A stretch of 64,000 nucleotides of DNA. It comes from Omphiscola glabra. Lineage: Eukaryota > Mollusca > Gastropoda > Lymnaeidae. The stretch is from positions 19,925,510 to 19,989,509 of the forward strand of contig OZ024796.1 of assembly GCA_964017045.1 (NCBI GenBank), read 5' to 3'. The position numbers and the translations under genes were made by a program. The notes beneath the pieces are model-generated. The model was not told the DNA's origin and did not search any database. It saw only the letters and a program-made list of their open reading frames with translations. This document shows positions 38,501 through 50,450 of this stretch, piece by piece. How positions within the stretch are numbered: position 1 is the first letter of the stretch; each line of letters opens with the position of its first letter.

Positions 38501-41500
38501 CTGTATCACTTTGGAGATAATGTCCCATGTTCTATATTACTACAGAGATAATGACCCATGCTCTATATCACTACAGAGATAATGTCCCATGCTCTATATC
38601 ACTACAGAGATAATGACCCATGCTCTATATCACTACAGAGATAATGTCCCATGCTCTATATCACTACAGAGATAATGTCCCATGTTCTATATCACTACAG
38701 AGATAACAACCCTCTGGATAAACTGATGTTTGTAAGCCTGCAGGAAAAAGTTGATAACATGGAAGATCATCTAGTCACAGATCACCTGAGTGGAAAAAGT
38801 AATGAAATAAGTCAAGGCACATGTAGCCTTGGTCTTGTCGAATCACATTTCAATCAAAGCATATTCTTTAAATTCTCACAACATAAATTAATATTTCCCT
38901 ATAAATATAATCACACTGTATCATAAGATCAATCAACAAATGTACAGGATGCAAGGGCTAAAAAGGTTAAACATGTATTTTTATAAAAATACATAACATA
39001 GTGTTGACCCAACACAATTTGATGACTCATAAAATGTACATGGATCTAAGTTGGTGCTTTAAAAGTTTCTTTTCATTTTTTTGTTCTTTAGATGATGAAG
39101 AAATGGAAATTTTTGTCAAGCAGTTTGAATCCACAAGGATAGCAGAGACTGCAGGTAAGTACTTGGGGGACTACAATGATTCTTTACATTTTTTTTTTTT
39201 TTTACCATTCCACTGCTAAGTTTTTGATGTTTCATTATTCTGATGTTTCATAATCTGCTGTTACATCATTGTGTTGACCTTGTCATCCACGTATTGTGCT
39301 GATGTTGTCATTCTATCATCCACATATTGTGCTGACATTGTCATTGTATCACCAATCTACTGTAGTTTCAAGGCTTGAGGCTGTTGGAACTTTATTTTCA
39401 AGTCTGAGTGTATACTGCTGGACTACGTGCTCATAGACGTGCTCATCACTGAGTTGACATTATCATTGTATCACCCATCTATTGTTGACAGTGTCATTAT
39501 ATCACCCATCTATTATTGACATTGTCACACATCTGTTATTGACATTGTCATTGTATCACCCATCTATTGTTGACATTGTCATTGTATCACCCATCTATTG
39601 TTGACATTGTCATTATGTCACCCATCTATTGTGTTGACAGAGTTTCAAGGCACGAGGCTGATGGAACTGTACTTGTGTAGCCTGGGTGTCAAATCTGAGT
39701 GTATACTGCTGGGCTACGTGCTCAAAGATGCTGCATTAACCAGCTTGTGTTACAGTAACAGTGTGTCCCGGCTGTTTGTCCAGCTTCATCTCAAGTACCT
39801 CACTCTGAAAGGTGAAGTAGAAATTCTTGTTAAATTACCGAGTCATGCAACCATTATTTATTACAGACATGGTAAGGCAATACATGGAGTGCATACTTGA
39901 GTAGCTTATTAGTAAATCTACATAGTTAAAATGTTGCAAAACTACTGGGGCTTTTCTTGATGGTCATGATATTTTTTTTAAGTTTTTCTCCAGAGAAAAA
40001 TCAATTTCAATAAAAGTAATAATCTATTATATTCATCAAAATTAAACTATTTTTACAAGTGCAGTGAGAATTTTATATAAGTTCTTATATTAAAACTTCC
40101 CTTCGTGGAAGTTATAAGCTGTTAAATTTTATTATTTTGTAAGTTTTTATCTAAGATCACAATAAAGTAATATTTGACATAAATTGACTGCACAGAAAGA
40201 CGGCTGTCAACATTAATCCTTGAAGAATGGCAGATACTGAGCACTGCAAGTTGCCAAGTTTTAAGCAATTTCCTGACCTCTGTCTCATCATCGTTACAAA
40301 ACCTTAGTCTTAAGGGATGCCTGAACCTATCAGACACCAATATGTTTACAGGTAAACCTTTATTTTGTTTGTTATTTCAAATCTTATCATTTGAGAAATA
40401 TTGCTGGAAACAAGTCGTGCATGAAATTATATTCATACTTAAAAAACAAATCTATGCAGCTGTGGGGGGGGGGGGGGGGTACACACAAATCATTATTACT
40501 CCCATGACATTATATTATTTATAGAATTGAGAACTGGGTCAACATTTGAAATAGTTTAATGTTTAGCCCATTCCACATACTCAGCCATAACTGGATAATT
40601 GACAGCTGAAGGGTGCACTTTGTTTGTACCTGACATCTTTGTTGTACCTGACATCTGGTTTGATATAAAACCATTGTTCAAGCTGACTTCATTTACTTTG
40701 AATATGTCTCAATCTGGTTTGATGTAAAAGTATTGTTGAAGCATAATTAAAGATAATTTCATTTTCCTCATTCCACATAGCAGACCTGTTTACTCTTACA
40801 ATTTTGGTGTACAATGTACAATTTTGAGATGTCTTTTACGATTCTATGCAGACATCCTGTCAGAAATTCTATGCAGAGACCTGTCAGAACTATGATGTTA
40901 AAAAATATTTTCACTCCACCAATGAGAGGGAGGTTGGTAGCTGAACTAAATAATTACGTCACCAGCACGGAAAGACACTACAGTGTGTTGTCACTAGGCT
41001 AAATATTACTAAAGCTATATCTAGCGAGCTATATATGAAACACACAAAGCATTAGTATGACAATTACTGCAAAACAATGTGGTGATATTTTTGTAGCCTT
41101 AATAAGAATCATAAGAAATCATGGATTTAACATATTTTTAGGTGACATTTGACTTTATAAGAGACTGTCAGGATAAATATTGTAGAGTTTATGCATAAAT
41201 GTAGGCACATTCTGGTGAGTCCACGGATGCTGTCATATGCATGCTCAGTGCATACGTAATATTTGTACTTCACCTTGCGTCGACAGGGTGAAGGAGTGGG
41301 TATGAAAATATGTTGTTGTTTTTTTGCGTATGTTATATATGGATGCCCCATTGTCCAGTCAACTCTGACATTCAAATTTGCCTACATTGACAAAAATGCT
41401 CATTGCATGGATGATTTTAATGTTATCATCAGCGTGGAATCATTGCTAATTTCTCAAGACTAGTTTTTTTTTTAAAATGCATTCTCAACTGCTCCGCGCA

Positions 41501-43437
41501 GTGGAGTTAGATTTTGACATATTCTTTAAGATCTAGTAAGCGGCATTTAAAATCTTTTAGAAGTCACTAAGCTGCTGTAAAATTTTAATACCCCAGTTTT
41601 GTTCCTTCCCTTCTCCCAAAACAGCTTGGGGTAGTTTTCGACAATATGTTAACGGAAAGTAAAATCAGACTCTTTGGCAACTCGCGGCCCACCACATTAA
41701 ATTTTTTGGTCCGCCGGATGTATCACAAATAGTGATTATTTTAATTTGTGGCATAAACTCACATTTTACACATATATATATGTGGACAGTACATGCCATT
41801 CTCATGTACCCTCTCCCATTTTGAAAATAGATTAAAATAAATAATAATATATGAAACAATTTTATTATTTATCAAATACTAAAATAAAAACAATTTATGT
41901 AAACAAAACTGGGTACGGGGAATCTAATTTTTCTAGAATGATGCAAAACTGTAATCAGATGTAAGCAAAAGTACATCCCTGTGTTTTGGATTTATAAAAA
42001 AATTTCTGGGCAGGGAGCTGAGCCTCCTCCCAAACCCCAACCCCACTTTTGTTTGGGTGACTTTGGCGGGCGCCCTGATTTCCGCCCCCCCCCCCCCCAA
42101 CCACATCTTCGTCCATCAAATGACGTGTACATTTTTATTTGCAATAAAGCACTGTATATAAATATATGATCGTCAGTCATCTACTTTAAGAAGTGACCTT
42201 TATTAGACATGCGATGTGAATAATTATTGTATACATTATTCTGTATGTTTTTTTTTTACTTTTACAATACAGTATTGTACAATTTTGACATGTTAAAGTA
42301 CTATTCTGAGAATATATTGTACTATATCAGGAGTCCCAGTATTACCAGGTCTGACATAGTATATCTGACAATTATGTCCCTAGAAAAAGTCCAGTTTATG
42401 GCCTGATTTCAGTAAGTTTATATTCATGCAAGAAACATATTTCTTATGGTTGGGTATTGAAAACTGAATTTCTCTTATATTTTGAATAGGTATTTTAGAG
42501 AGTATCTCAAACTGCAAGAATCTCAGATCCTTGGATCTATCAGAAAATCATATGGGTTTGTATACTCCTGATAAGAAATTATTCAACACAATTTATATTC
42601 ATGGAAAATGTTTTAAAATTTACTTAATGAGGTGCTGTAGACCTTATTTACTTCTAAGATTTTCTGAAATATAACTAGCTTGATATAGTTTAATTTTTTA
42701 AAGCTCTGTTTATCTGAATCTATGCATTTGTTATGTTTAAACACATTTGTTAAAAATGTATAACATCAAAACATTTCTTTTAGGTGAAGACTCACTTCAA
42801 TATTTAACAAAAATACTGGCCAACACCCAAGTTAGAGAACTTGCATTAAGGTAAAAATAATCCACATGTTATTATACATTTTTTCTATTATTTAAAAATC
42901 TTTTCAACATAACTTGACAGTAACAAGTTTACTGTACTAAGACACTGACATCCATTACTTAATAATGTCATGTCCACTATGCTTACTATCTTTCTTAATA
43001 ACTTACATCAATATTCTATTGTACTTAGAGGCTTTTTCCATCGGAAACATAAAACTATTTATCTGATTGATTATTTTTAGTCATTTTGGGGATTTTAACA
43101 AATTTATTATTTTTTAGCTCCATCAAACATGAGTGCAGTATAGTTGATTTCTGCCTTGCTTGGTATCTGTAGCAAAATTTCTGGTAGATGTAGCAAGGTT
43201 TCATTCAATTATAACTCTAAGACTTTATCTATTTCCAGAAAAAATGGCCTGTCTCTCTCCACTGTCCTCATGCTGTTGAAAGAAATCTCTGATCCTAGGA
43301 ATCACTCACTGGATACATTGGACTTGCGTCGCAATAAATTTTGGGAGACTCAAAGACTAGAGTATAGTGACCTGATCAAAAATGCTACTCGATACTTGTT
43401 AGTAGACCATGGACCAAGCTCTGCTGATGATACCTGA
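32528..43437 (+). CDS. LRRC41: LRRC41 (MUF1)-like Elongin BC/Cul5 substrate receptor, 14 exons
   Basis: Exons: 32528-32621, 32839-32925, 33318-33524, 34208-34748, 36220-36294, 36602-36723, 36819-36957, 38701-38798, 39092-39154, 39641-39811, 40196-40351, 42490-42555, 42784-42850, 43239-43437. All introns are GT-AG and the exons join in one frame to 694 codons. Residues 9-18, SLQEQCCKAI, fit the Elongin BC-box (S/T/P-L-x3-C-x3-aliphatic). A Cul5-box-like segment, LNQPCLSSLVDHL, follows. The N-terminal block (CxxAxS, a leucine-rich helix, GIDTKSAMYRLQ) and the ending (DLRRNKFW, then LIKNATRYLLVDHG) resemble vertebrate LRRC41. The C-terminal half has leucine-rich repeats such as LQNLSLKGC and LRSLDLSENHM. 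Known family role: recruiting substrates to a Cul5 ubiquitin ligase. The start is the first Met before the BC-box; 30 further codons are open upstream without support. Several introns are full of minisatellites. Confidence 0.85.
35630..35870. repeat. ~40-bp minisatellite in LRRC41-like intron 4
   Basis: About six tandem copies of a unit containing TTTATTGACCCATAACTGGA and GGCAATCATCAATAGATGAA. Copies are 85-95 percent alike by eye. Confidence 0.9.
36010..36150. repeat. 26-bp minisatellite in LRRC41-like intron 4
   Basis: Five copies of a unit close to TACTTATTATATGATATGAA plus TGTAG, almost perfect, upstream of the exon starting at 36220. Confidence 0.9.
36952..37200. repeat. ~29-bp minisatellite starting at an exon 7 splice donor
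   Basis: About nine copies of a unit reading CACAGGTTGTTACCATTAGA plus TGTAGCCAA. The first copy overlaps the end of exon 7, whose donor is CACAG|GTTGTT, so each later unit repeats the exon end and donor. The spliced frame is only kept if the first donor, or one in equivalent phase, is used. Confidence 0.88.
37436..38037 (+). repeat. Dispersed repeat, copy A (LRRC41-like intron 7)
   Basis: Shares order and sequence with 56497-57026: a GTGC(A)ATATTATATAAC start, CATTTCCATTGACC, CAAATTTCAAGC, then a C-rich end with CCACCCAC. It has an extra segment around 37680-37800 not found in the other copy. It contains an unoccupied version of the site where a MITE sits in copy B. No coding potential or terminal repeats were recognised, so the class is unknown. 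Confidence 0.65.
38090..38275. repeat. ~28-bp minisatellite in LRRC41-like intron 7
   Basis: Seven copies of a unit reading CCACATGAGATACAGAGCTA plus CAAAATGT, with single-base variants. Confidence 0.92.
38505..38705. repeat. 31-bp minisatellite ending at the exon 8 acceptor
   Basis: About six or seven copies of a unit reading CTATATCACTACAGAGATAA plus TGTCCCATGCT. The last copy contains the acceptor CACTACAG|AGATAAC used by exon 8, so every upstream copy carries a duplicate of the acceptor and the first exon bases. Confidence 0.9.
39235..39640. repeat. ~31-bp minisatellite ending at the exon 10 acceptor
   Basis: Copies of a unit close to TTGACATTGTCATTGTATCA plus CCCATCTATTG precede and follow a decayed copy of exon 10 (39362-39445). 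The last unit runs directly into the acceptor GTGTTGACAG|AG of exon 10. Confidence 0.88.
39362..39445 (+). pseudogene. Decayed partial duplicate of LRRC41-like exon 10
   Basis: About 80 bases in intron 9 match the 5' part of exon 10 (39641-39730), sharing TTTCAAGGC, GAGGCTG, and then TCTGAGTGTATACTGCTGG and CTACGTGCTCA, with short deletions and changes that break the frame. Flanking minisatellite units suggest that exon start and intron were duplicated together. Confidence 0.85.
40352..42489. other. LRRC41-like intron 11
   Basis: Large intron holding G- and C-homopolymers (40455-40469, 42087-42100) and a segment at 41655-41720 (AACTCGCGGCCCACCAC) that resembles degraded hAT-type debris. A 66-codon frame at 41263-41463 could not be assigned. 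No additional LRRC41 exon is needed, because exons 11 and 12 join in phase. Confidence 0.5.
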
Positions 43438-43823
43438 CAAAAACATGACCACTTCTGCATTGCTTAAAATGTTTAGACATGCAGAAGATAAACATCTTTG
43501 GTGCATTCGGTCACTTCTACTTAGTTCAAGCTCAGCGTGCCATTTTAAATCAAATGCTGTTTTTATGCATTTTGATCATATTTGTTTCTAAGATTCACAT
43601 CACATGCATCAGAGATGAATCCAACTAACAATGAACTTAGACATGCATCAAAGGTGTGGGCCAATTTTACCTGATATGAAAACTCTTAATTAATCTTATC
43701 CAGTGAATAACCAGTCCACAGGAAGGGCTGACATTTATCTAAGGTCAAGTCCTCATGAAGGGCTATATGCTATAGGGTCAGGTCACCATGAGGGACTGCC
43801 ACCTATATAATAAAGCCAAGACT

Positions 43824-43979
43824 TTTTTTTTTTTTTTATTTTTTCTTTTTTTTTTTTTTTTATTTTTTCTTTTTTTTTTTTTCTAAGGGGGGTGGCGGCG
43901 GAAACCTCGAAATTCTCTCATTGACTTCCGCAGCCGCCCTTTTGCTAGACGTAGCGTTTAATTTTATTTTTATAAATAA
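43824..43979 (-). mobile_element. 5'-truncated retroposon in the LRRC41-like 3' region
   Basis: On the minus strand about 100 bases of unique sequence end in a long A-rich tail (plus-strand T-rich run, 43824-43881). The insert is bounded by 17-bp direct repeats, ATAATAAAGCCAAGACT (43807-43823) and ATAATAAAACCAAGACT (43980-43996), which differ at one base. An A-tail with a long target duplication is the signature of LINE-machinery retroposition. The body (for example GAATTTCGAGGTTTCC) is not recognised; it may be a SINE or a LINE 3' end. Confidence 0.8.
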
Positions 43980-43996
43980 ATAATAAAACCAAGACT

Positions 43997-46900
43997 AATT
44001 GTGTCTATTGTGTTTAGTTCCAACTGACTTTGTTTACCAAGCCCTTAAATGAAGATTGCTATCAAATGTCTTATGGTGGGGAGGGGGGGGGGGGAATCAG
44101 GAAGTATGGGGCTCTAATAAAGTTTAAATATTTCACTCTGACAATTGTTCTATAGCCAGATTGGAAACGGCAAGCAATATTTTAATCCAAAGATAGCTTG
44201 TGAATTCTATAAAGATAGTTATACTTTAAGTTATAAGTTGTAGAAGAGATAATTAAATAAGCAAAGGGAGCTAATTCTGACCGGCCAACAGCAAAAAAAG
44301 TTCAGTGTTACAGTTCCCTACTTATAAATAAATGTATATTAATGATCTATCTGTACCGTACATATACTGGTAGATTGATTTGAAGTGTAACAAAAATATT
44401 TTAAGAAGCTAAAAAAAAAGAAATGTATGGATCATTTAAAACTACTTTAAGATATGGGAGTCATATTCAACTGAAAATCAGTGCAATAATTCAATAATTA
44501 TTTTGTGAGTGACTTTGTATGACTAAAGTTACAATAAATGAATATGAATTTTAAATGATTAAATATGAATTTTAAAGCCAGGAATATTGTAAACATTGGT
44601 TAAGTTATTTTCTGAAATCTATTTTTGCAATGTTTAATTACTTTGCATTTTAGATCGATATGACACCTTAATAAATAGTGGACATGATAGTTTTTAAGGA
44701 CTACATTTTGATACTAATCATTTCATTTCACTCACAAAGTCATTTTATAAAACTTAATTACACAATTTTAGGTACAATTTTAAAATTGTCATTGACACCT
44801 TTGTTAAGTTTAAATGAGTTTCAGCATCAAAACAACAAAGTTTCTAGCTATCAAACTTGTTTTAATGTAAAACATCATTTCAATAAAATTTGAAATTTTT
44901 AAGGAAAATTTTGTAACAGAAAATATTTTGTATTGCCATAAGATGATTGTCTTTAAATTTTTTATAATTGTTATTACATTATGTGTATTAGTGGTTCTTA
45001 AACTAACTTAGTGTAATTTATTGTTGTTCATCTCCTCAGTTAAAATGTAATTTTGCTGTCAAGAATGTTGACATTTTGTGTAATGTTATTTCATATGGTG
45101 CATATCTTAACTATGCAATGTGACAATTATTCATGTTTTAAGTAGATGAATTTTTTCAGATTTAAAAAAAAGTTAAATCTATTTTTGATGGAGTATATCA
45201 CTCCTTTTTTGTGTCTTGAGTCAATGTTTTTAATTTAAATGTTATGTGGCCAAACTATTAGTAAGAACTCAAAATAAAAAAATAAAAACTATTACATTTC
45301 TTCTTTTTCAGACATGTATTGCTTTCTGCAGTAGTTGTCCTGAATTTTCCATGTTGATAGTTTCCCTTAAATGCTTTCAACTAGTTACCTTGTTTTATTA
45401 TATCTTCAAAATTAAGCATTTAGTTATGCAATAAGTTTCACCTGACTTTTGACTTTCTATAGATTTTGACTCAATATACTCAATTTTTATTTGGAATTAA
45501 ATTTATTTCATAAATTCTCTAGTAATACGCATTTCCTAATTTCAACTTATTTTTTTCTTGGTATATTTATGCGGGTAATAAACAACCCGCCCTCCACTGA
45601 TGCACATAACAGTATCATAACTTTAATATGTGGGTTCCCTGGACATAAGGTCCCCAGACACCACCTGTATATGTTGTGGTCCATTATATGTGGCTCCCAA
45701 GCATAATGTGGACATCTCACTAAGCTATATGTTCATTATATCTGCCCCCCCCCCCCCTAAGCATAATATGGACATCTCACTAAGATTTAGGCCTATTTCC
45801 TACTATTTTACCTATTTGGAACATCTTTAAACTGCTGAGCATTAGGACACCCAGTTACTTTTGACAGTTGTGAAGTTATTGATAGACAGAATGAATAAGT
45901 ACTGGTGAGGTAGTCAGCAACCTGCTGAGTAGATATGGCTCTTTTTAAAAAAAATTTTTTTACTGATCTACAATGACATGAAGCTCCCAAATTATTTTCT
46001 TATAAATGTAACATATAAAATTGATCCCTCACTATAAAAAAGTTGCCAACTTCTGAACATGTGTCATGTATTGGACAATGAACAACTTTCTCTTCATCTG
46101 ATCCGATTCAATATCTGTTGATAATTTTATGATTTTGAGACAGAGATATGTTTTAAAACTATATGTTTGTATAGAGATTATTAATTTAAAATCTTAGAAA
46201 TATGAAGCCTATTTATTTTGATAAATCTGTATCCCACATACTCTCTTTACCATCATAGAATAGTAAAAAAAAAAAAATGCTATGTGTTCTTTTGTCATTC
46301 TACAAAACCTCCATGCCCGCGTTTAATAATTATTAATAGGCTTACTTATTTTCTTTTTGGGAAAAATGAAAAAATAAATATGTTTCTTAACTACATGTAA
46401 ATACATGGGCATTGTCAGTGTTGTACATTGCCGCTTGCCCAACAACAACAATATTTGACAAAATGTGTTATTATGTTAATACTAGCATTGCCGCACTGGA
46501 AAATGTTTAATGTAACTGTAACTTTAAATTGGCCCTGTATTTCGTGTATTACGACTATTTATTATCACTTTGTTTGAAAATGGAAGTGTATTAGGTCGTT
46601 CATTAACGAAATCTAAAATCTATTATTAATGATTCTTGATCTCGTAATTGAAAGCATATTCATATGCTATTAATATTCATATTCTTCAACGTTTCCAAAA
46701 TAATAAATAAATTATACGTTCTTATTAAGTTATTTCATATTTGTCCATCTCAATCTCTAGCATGTAAAAAAAAATAATTAAATAGCCTTTTTTATGATAG
46801 ATACGGTAGTAGAGCAAGCTCCAAGTGACCTTGTCAGTACATGACACAGAAATGGCTTAGCGGTGAGTCATGGAATCTAATTTTAGCTTTTTTATTTTGT

Positions 46901-49252
46901 AAGCAAAGGCGCGCAGGGATTTTCTGTTGGCGTTTCAGACCACTAATCACCACAATATCGATTTCCTCCTTCCCCCTCCCGTTTGTATAAATTAATGTAC
47001 ACGCTGAACTATCGGTGTTTGAACATTTTTCATACATAAGCCTACTTAGTACTACTATTATTGATTTATTTAAATAGACCGAGAAGTTAAAATAAAACGA
47101 GAAAAAATATCAACTTAATCGAAGAAATTAAGTTATTTGAATTATCCCACCCAATGCAATACAGCACATGAATAATATTCTGTATGCCTTCTAGATGTAT
47201 TACTATCACATCTTTTGTATAGTAATTTAGTATTTTTAAGAAAAGTATATAAACACCATTACCGTGCTGTAAACAGATGCTGACATATTGGGATGTGGTT
47301 GTAATGGAAGCAGCTAGTTTAAGAAGGAGTATCTGCTTTTCAAGGGTAGTGGATTAATTATTTAAACAGTTTTGCCAATTTTCAACTACATACAACTATA
47401 GCAACAGAAGTTTATGAAGTCCTAGTGAAATACCTGCCCAAAAATTGGAATAAGGCGGTGGCGTGTTTTTAATTGTAAAATAAAATTTTAATGCACTTAC
47501 TTAGTAAGTTACACATTTTGTTTTCATAGAACTTTAAAAATGCAGACAGGTGCTCTGATTTTGAGAATTTACTAAATATTATCTTAATAATTTCATTTGT
47601 GATGGATGGGTTGTTTTGTTGGAATAAATATAGCAAAATAAATTACAATAAATTAAATTTTTTTCTTAAAATTGAAGTTAGTTGGACTCATTTTTGTAGT
47701 ATTGCATTACTTTACTTAACTGTTGTTAGAAGTAGAAGGTTTTGAGGTGTAAAGCAATATATTTTTTTAAGTAGTAAAAAAGGTTTTTAATTAATTTAAA
47801 TAAGAGTTTAATTCACCATAACTTTATAATTTATATGGACTTTGACAATACAACAATCTGCCGAATTCTTAGTGTTAAAAGGAGCTAATAGAATATTTTT
47901 TCCTCTAGTGATGTTAATTAATTATGTAGTGTTGGTATTTTTATTATTATGAAATTATATATTCAAGTTTTGAAAAGTTCATTACAGTTCAGCAATGCCA
48001 GTTATTATACACAATGCTGACGGATGATGCTATTTGTGAACCAGTGCTTACATTTACATCAAAGTAAAGGAGGAAATATTAATGTGAAATGCCCCTGAAC
48101 CTTTCTAGGCAATTTACTATGCATATGTGAAATTATCTCTATTAAATAGAAATTACTGAATCAATACTGTGGGGGATATCATTATTATATTATATGAGCT
48201 TCTTTTGGTGACAATCAAAATATAGAATTTGGACAAACATGTACCGGTTTCAACAAAACAAAACATGTAAAAAATACACCTCTACTTTAAAAAGCATTCT
48301 TCAACTATGCACCAGATGGTCTATATATTATGTGTTATATTCTTCAACATTTTATCGTAATCCATGTCAAAGTTGTTAAGTCCAATATTTTGGAATTTTG
48401 AGGTTTAAATTATCTCGTTACATAATTCTATTAGTTTGGTCTAGAATCTAGAATTAATATCTCCCTCACCTCTAAAACATTTTGTACAATTAACACTTCT
48501 GCTAAATGTAAGCATCTGATCATTTTAATACTATAAATCAATTTTGTGTAAATTAGCTAAGAAATCAAATAAGTTACATTGTTAGTGGACAGGTTCACAT
48601 GACAGAGAAAAACGAAACACTTTGAACTTACAAATTATAGTTAATTATGCTTTGTATTATCAATTTAAAACAATAAGTCATCTTAAAAGTATCACATCAT
48701 AATAAGCATTAATTACAATAACAAGAACATAATAATATAAACAAACATGATATTTTCAATGACATTGTGATTCAGAATTTTACATATCGCATTTTAAATG
48801 ATAACAGAAAACAAATTATCATCAAAAAATGGTATATCAGTTTGGTTGTCTCAATAATGTAAGAAAATCAAACTTACATCAAAAAGAGTAACAATAATAT
48901 ATGAAAAGAATGGCATGTTTACTGAAAATTTACAACAGTAGTGTCAGTAATAAGAAAATGAAATTGAATTCCTTCGCATGTACTGTACACAAAATAATCA
49001 CACTTTATGGAAGCGCCCATCTAAAGAATATTTAGGAAATTATTTAGGCCTAGTTTGATGCAATTGAACATAAGTATAAGGTTAAAAATCCCAGCTTGAA
49101 ATGAAGTGTTGCATTGAAATTGAAAGAAAGGCTGACACATATGGGTTTGTTTTTACTTCAGCCACAAAAGAAGTCAATTGCAGATTCATAAAACTTTGTA
49201 TAGAGTAGAACACAAGACGCTAAAGCTTGACGAAACTAAGTGTTTGTTTAAA
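43997..49252. other. Intergenic region between the LRRC41-like gene and Jun
   Basis: AT-rich and without a convincing gene. It would hold the 3' UTRs of both converging genes. Several AATAAA-type hexamers occur, but none can be singled out as the LRRC41 polyadenylation site. Also seen: a G-run at 44083-44093, a single hAT-like end AGTGGTTCTTAAACT near 44980, and a short duplication around a C-run (about 45700 and 45760, both with GGACATCTCACTAAG). Confidence 0.55.
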
Positions 49253-50152
49253 TTAAAATGCAATATTCGGTGCCATCATAATCTGACAGCCACTATTTAC
49301 ATGTTCAACAATTTGCTGCTTAAGTTTCATAACTTGATCTCTAAGACTAGTAGCTGTTGTTACAAGATCATTATTTTGTCCTTTAAGTTCTTTAACACGA
49401 TCTTCTAGCCGTGAAATCCTCTCCAATTTTCTTGTACGACATTTACGAGCTGCTACTCTGTTACGGGCCCGTTTACGCTCAAGTTTAATTTTTTCCTGAG
49501 ATTCCATATTTATAGGTGAAAGTGGTGGGGACGAACCAAGGCAAGGAACAGTTTGTGGTTCGTCTTTGATCTGTGGTATCCTTGCATCTAACCCAGCCGA
49601 TGAAACAGGCATACTAGCCTTGGTTGTGGGCAAGACAGTTTTGGGAGGACTTACGGTAGAAGGTAGTCTACCAATAAGCCCGCCAGGCAAAGTTGTTGTT
49701 GCTGAAAGTTCATTTGCAGTAGCGAAAACAGGAATAGCTCCTGATGTTGGCACTGTGGCACTTTGAGAAAGCGCCGTGGGAACTGTTAAAGTTGTAAAAG
49801 TTCGAGTAAGTTCTTGTGTACGATTAGCTGAGAGTGCCCCACTGCTCTGTAGTTCTGCAAGAGCGTCAACAAATCCCCTAGCGTAGGCCTCCTGCTCCTC
49901 TGTTACGAATTTCGGAAATATAAACTGAGTTGGGGTGGGCGTTGTTGTTACCATACCGTTAGCTTGAATAATCATCTTTTCTAACTCCGGTGAAGCCAGC
50001 TTTAACATATTAAGATCTGGTGATGCTAGAACAGTTGCTAATTTCTTCTGTTTAGTCGCTGAACTAGAATTAAAGTCCAATGTCATACTCCGTTTTAACT
50101 TTTTGACAGCTGAGTCTGGGCCGTCCGTGTCAGAATAAAGCGAATGCTCCAT
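49253..50152 (-). CDS. JUN: Transcription factor Jun (AP-1), complete, intronless
   Basis: 299 residues in a single exon, as Jun genes usually are. The N-terminal part has the delta/JNK-docking-like segment (residues 17-38, [12 protein letters not shown]), followed by [20 protein letters not shown] with two Ser-Pro sites (S44 and S54) equivalent to the JNK targets of c-Jun. Residues 82-104 keep the conserved [18 protein letters not shown] block. KDEPQTVP and [10 protein letters not shown] (197-218) precede the bZIP: basic region about 223-245 with [13 protein letters not shown] (redox Cys 238), then a leucine zipper with leucines at 249, 256, 263, 270 and 277 and His 284. The end VNSGCQIMM is typical. 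Known role: Jun homodimers or Fos/Jun heterodimers bind TGA(C/G)TCA in the nucleus to drive stress and growth responses. The first Met gives the usual family N-terminus. Confidence 0.98.
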   Translation of the reverse strand: MEHSLYSDTDGPDSAVKKLKRSMTLDFNSSSATKQKKLATVLASPDLNMLKLASPELEKMIIQANGMVTTTPTPTQFIFPKFVTEEQEAYARGFVDALAELQSSGALSANRTQELTRTFTTLTVPTALSQSATVPTSGAIPVFATANELSATTTLPGGLIGRLPSTVSPPKTVLPTTKASMPVSSAGLDARIPQIKDEPQTVPCLGSSPPLSPINMESQEKIKLERKRARNRVAARKCRTRKLERISRLEDRVKELKGQNNDLVTTATSLRDQVMKLKQQIVEHVNSGCQIMMAPNIAF

Positions 50153-50450
50153 TCTGGACTTTGAAGATGATGTTCGTAAATCCAGATTGAAAAAAGGACA
50201 CGCGTGTCAATACTGACTCGCCACACACTAGAAAAATAATAATATGAGTCACTTTGGTTTCGGCCGCGTTCCGTTCGGAAGCCGATGATGTTAGTCACAC
50301 CAAGACGAGTTTCTAGAGAGAGCAAAATTGTAATGTTAAAATGCCGTGTGGTACTGCCTATATACGGATGAGTCACAGTGCTATATATGGAAAATTACAA
50401 CATTTTACAGAATTTTGGTTGGTTAGAAGTGATATCATCGATCACGTGGT
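50153..50450 (-). promoter_or_regulatory. Jun promoter and 5' leader with AP-1 and CArG-like sites
   Basis: Reading toward the gene: an E-box CACGTG (50443-50448), a CArG/MEF2-like CCATATATAG (50381-50390), a perfect AP-1 site TGACTCA (50369-50375), a TATA-like TATATA (50359-50364), and a second AP-1 site TGACTCA (50245-50251) that would lie in the leader if transcription starts about 30 bp after the TATA. AP-1 sites at a Jun gene fit the autoregulation known for vertebrate c-Jun. The start site itself is inferred. Confidence 0.6.

Noticed and set aside
38505..38705. CRISPR-like array
   Set aside because: Units are contiguous with no unique spacers; this is a minisatellite in a eukaryotic intron.
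41263..41463. 66-codon frame in LRRC41-like intron 11
   Set aside because: No homology recognised, and exons 11 and 12 already join in phase without it.
49566..49766. Plus-strand frame of 66 codons within Jun
   Set aside because: Antisense shadow of the Jun coding sequence.
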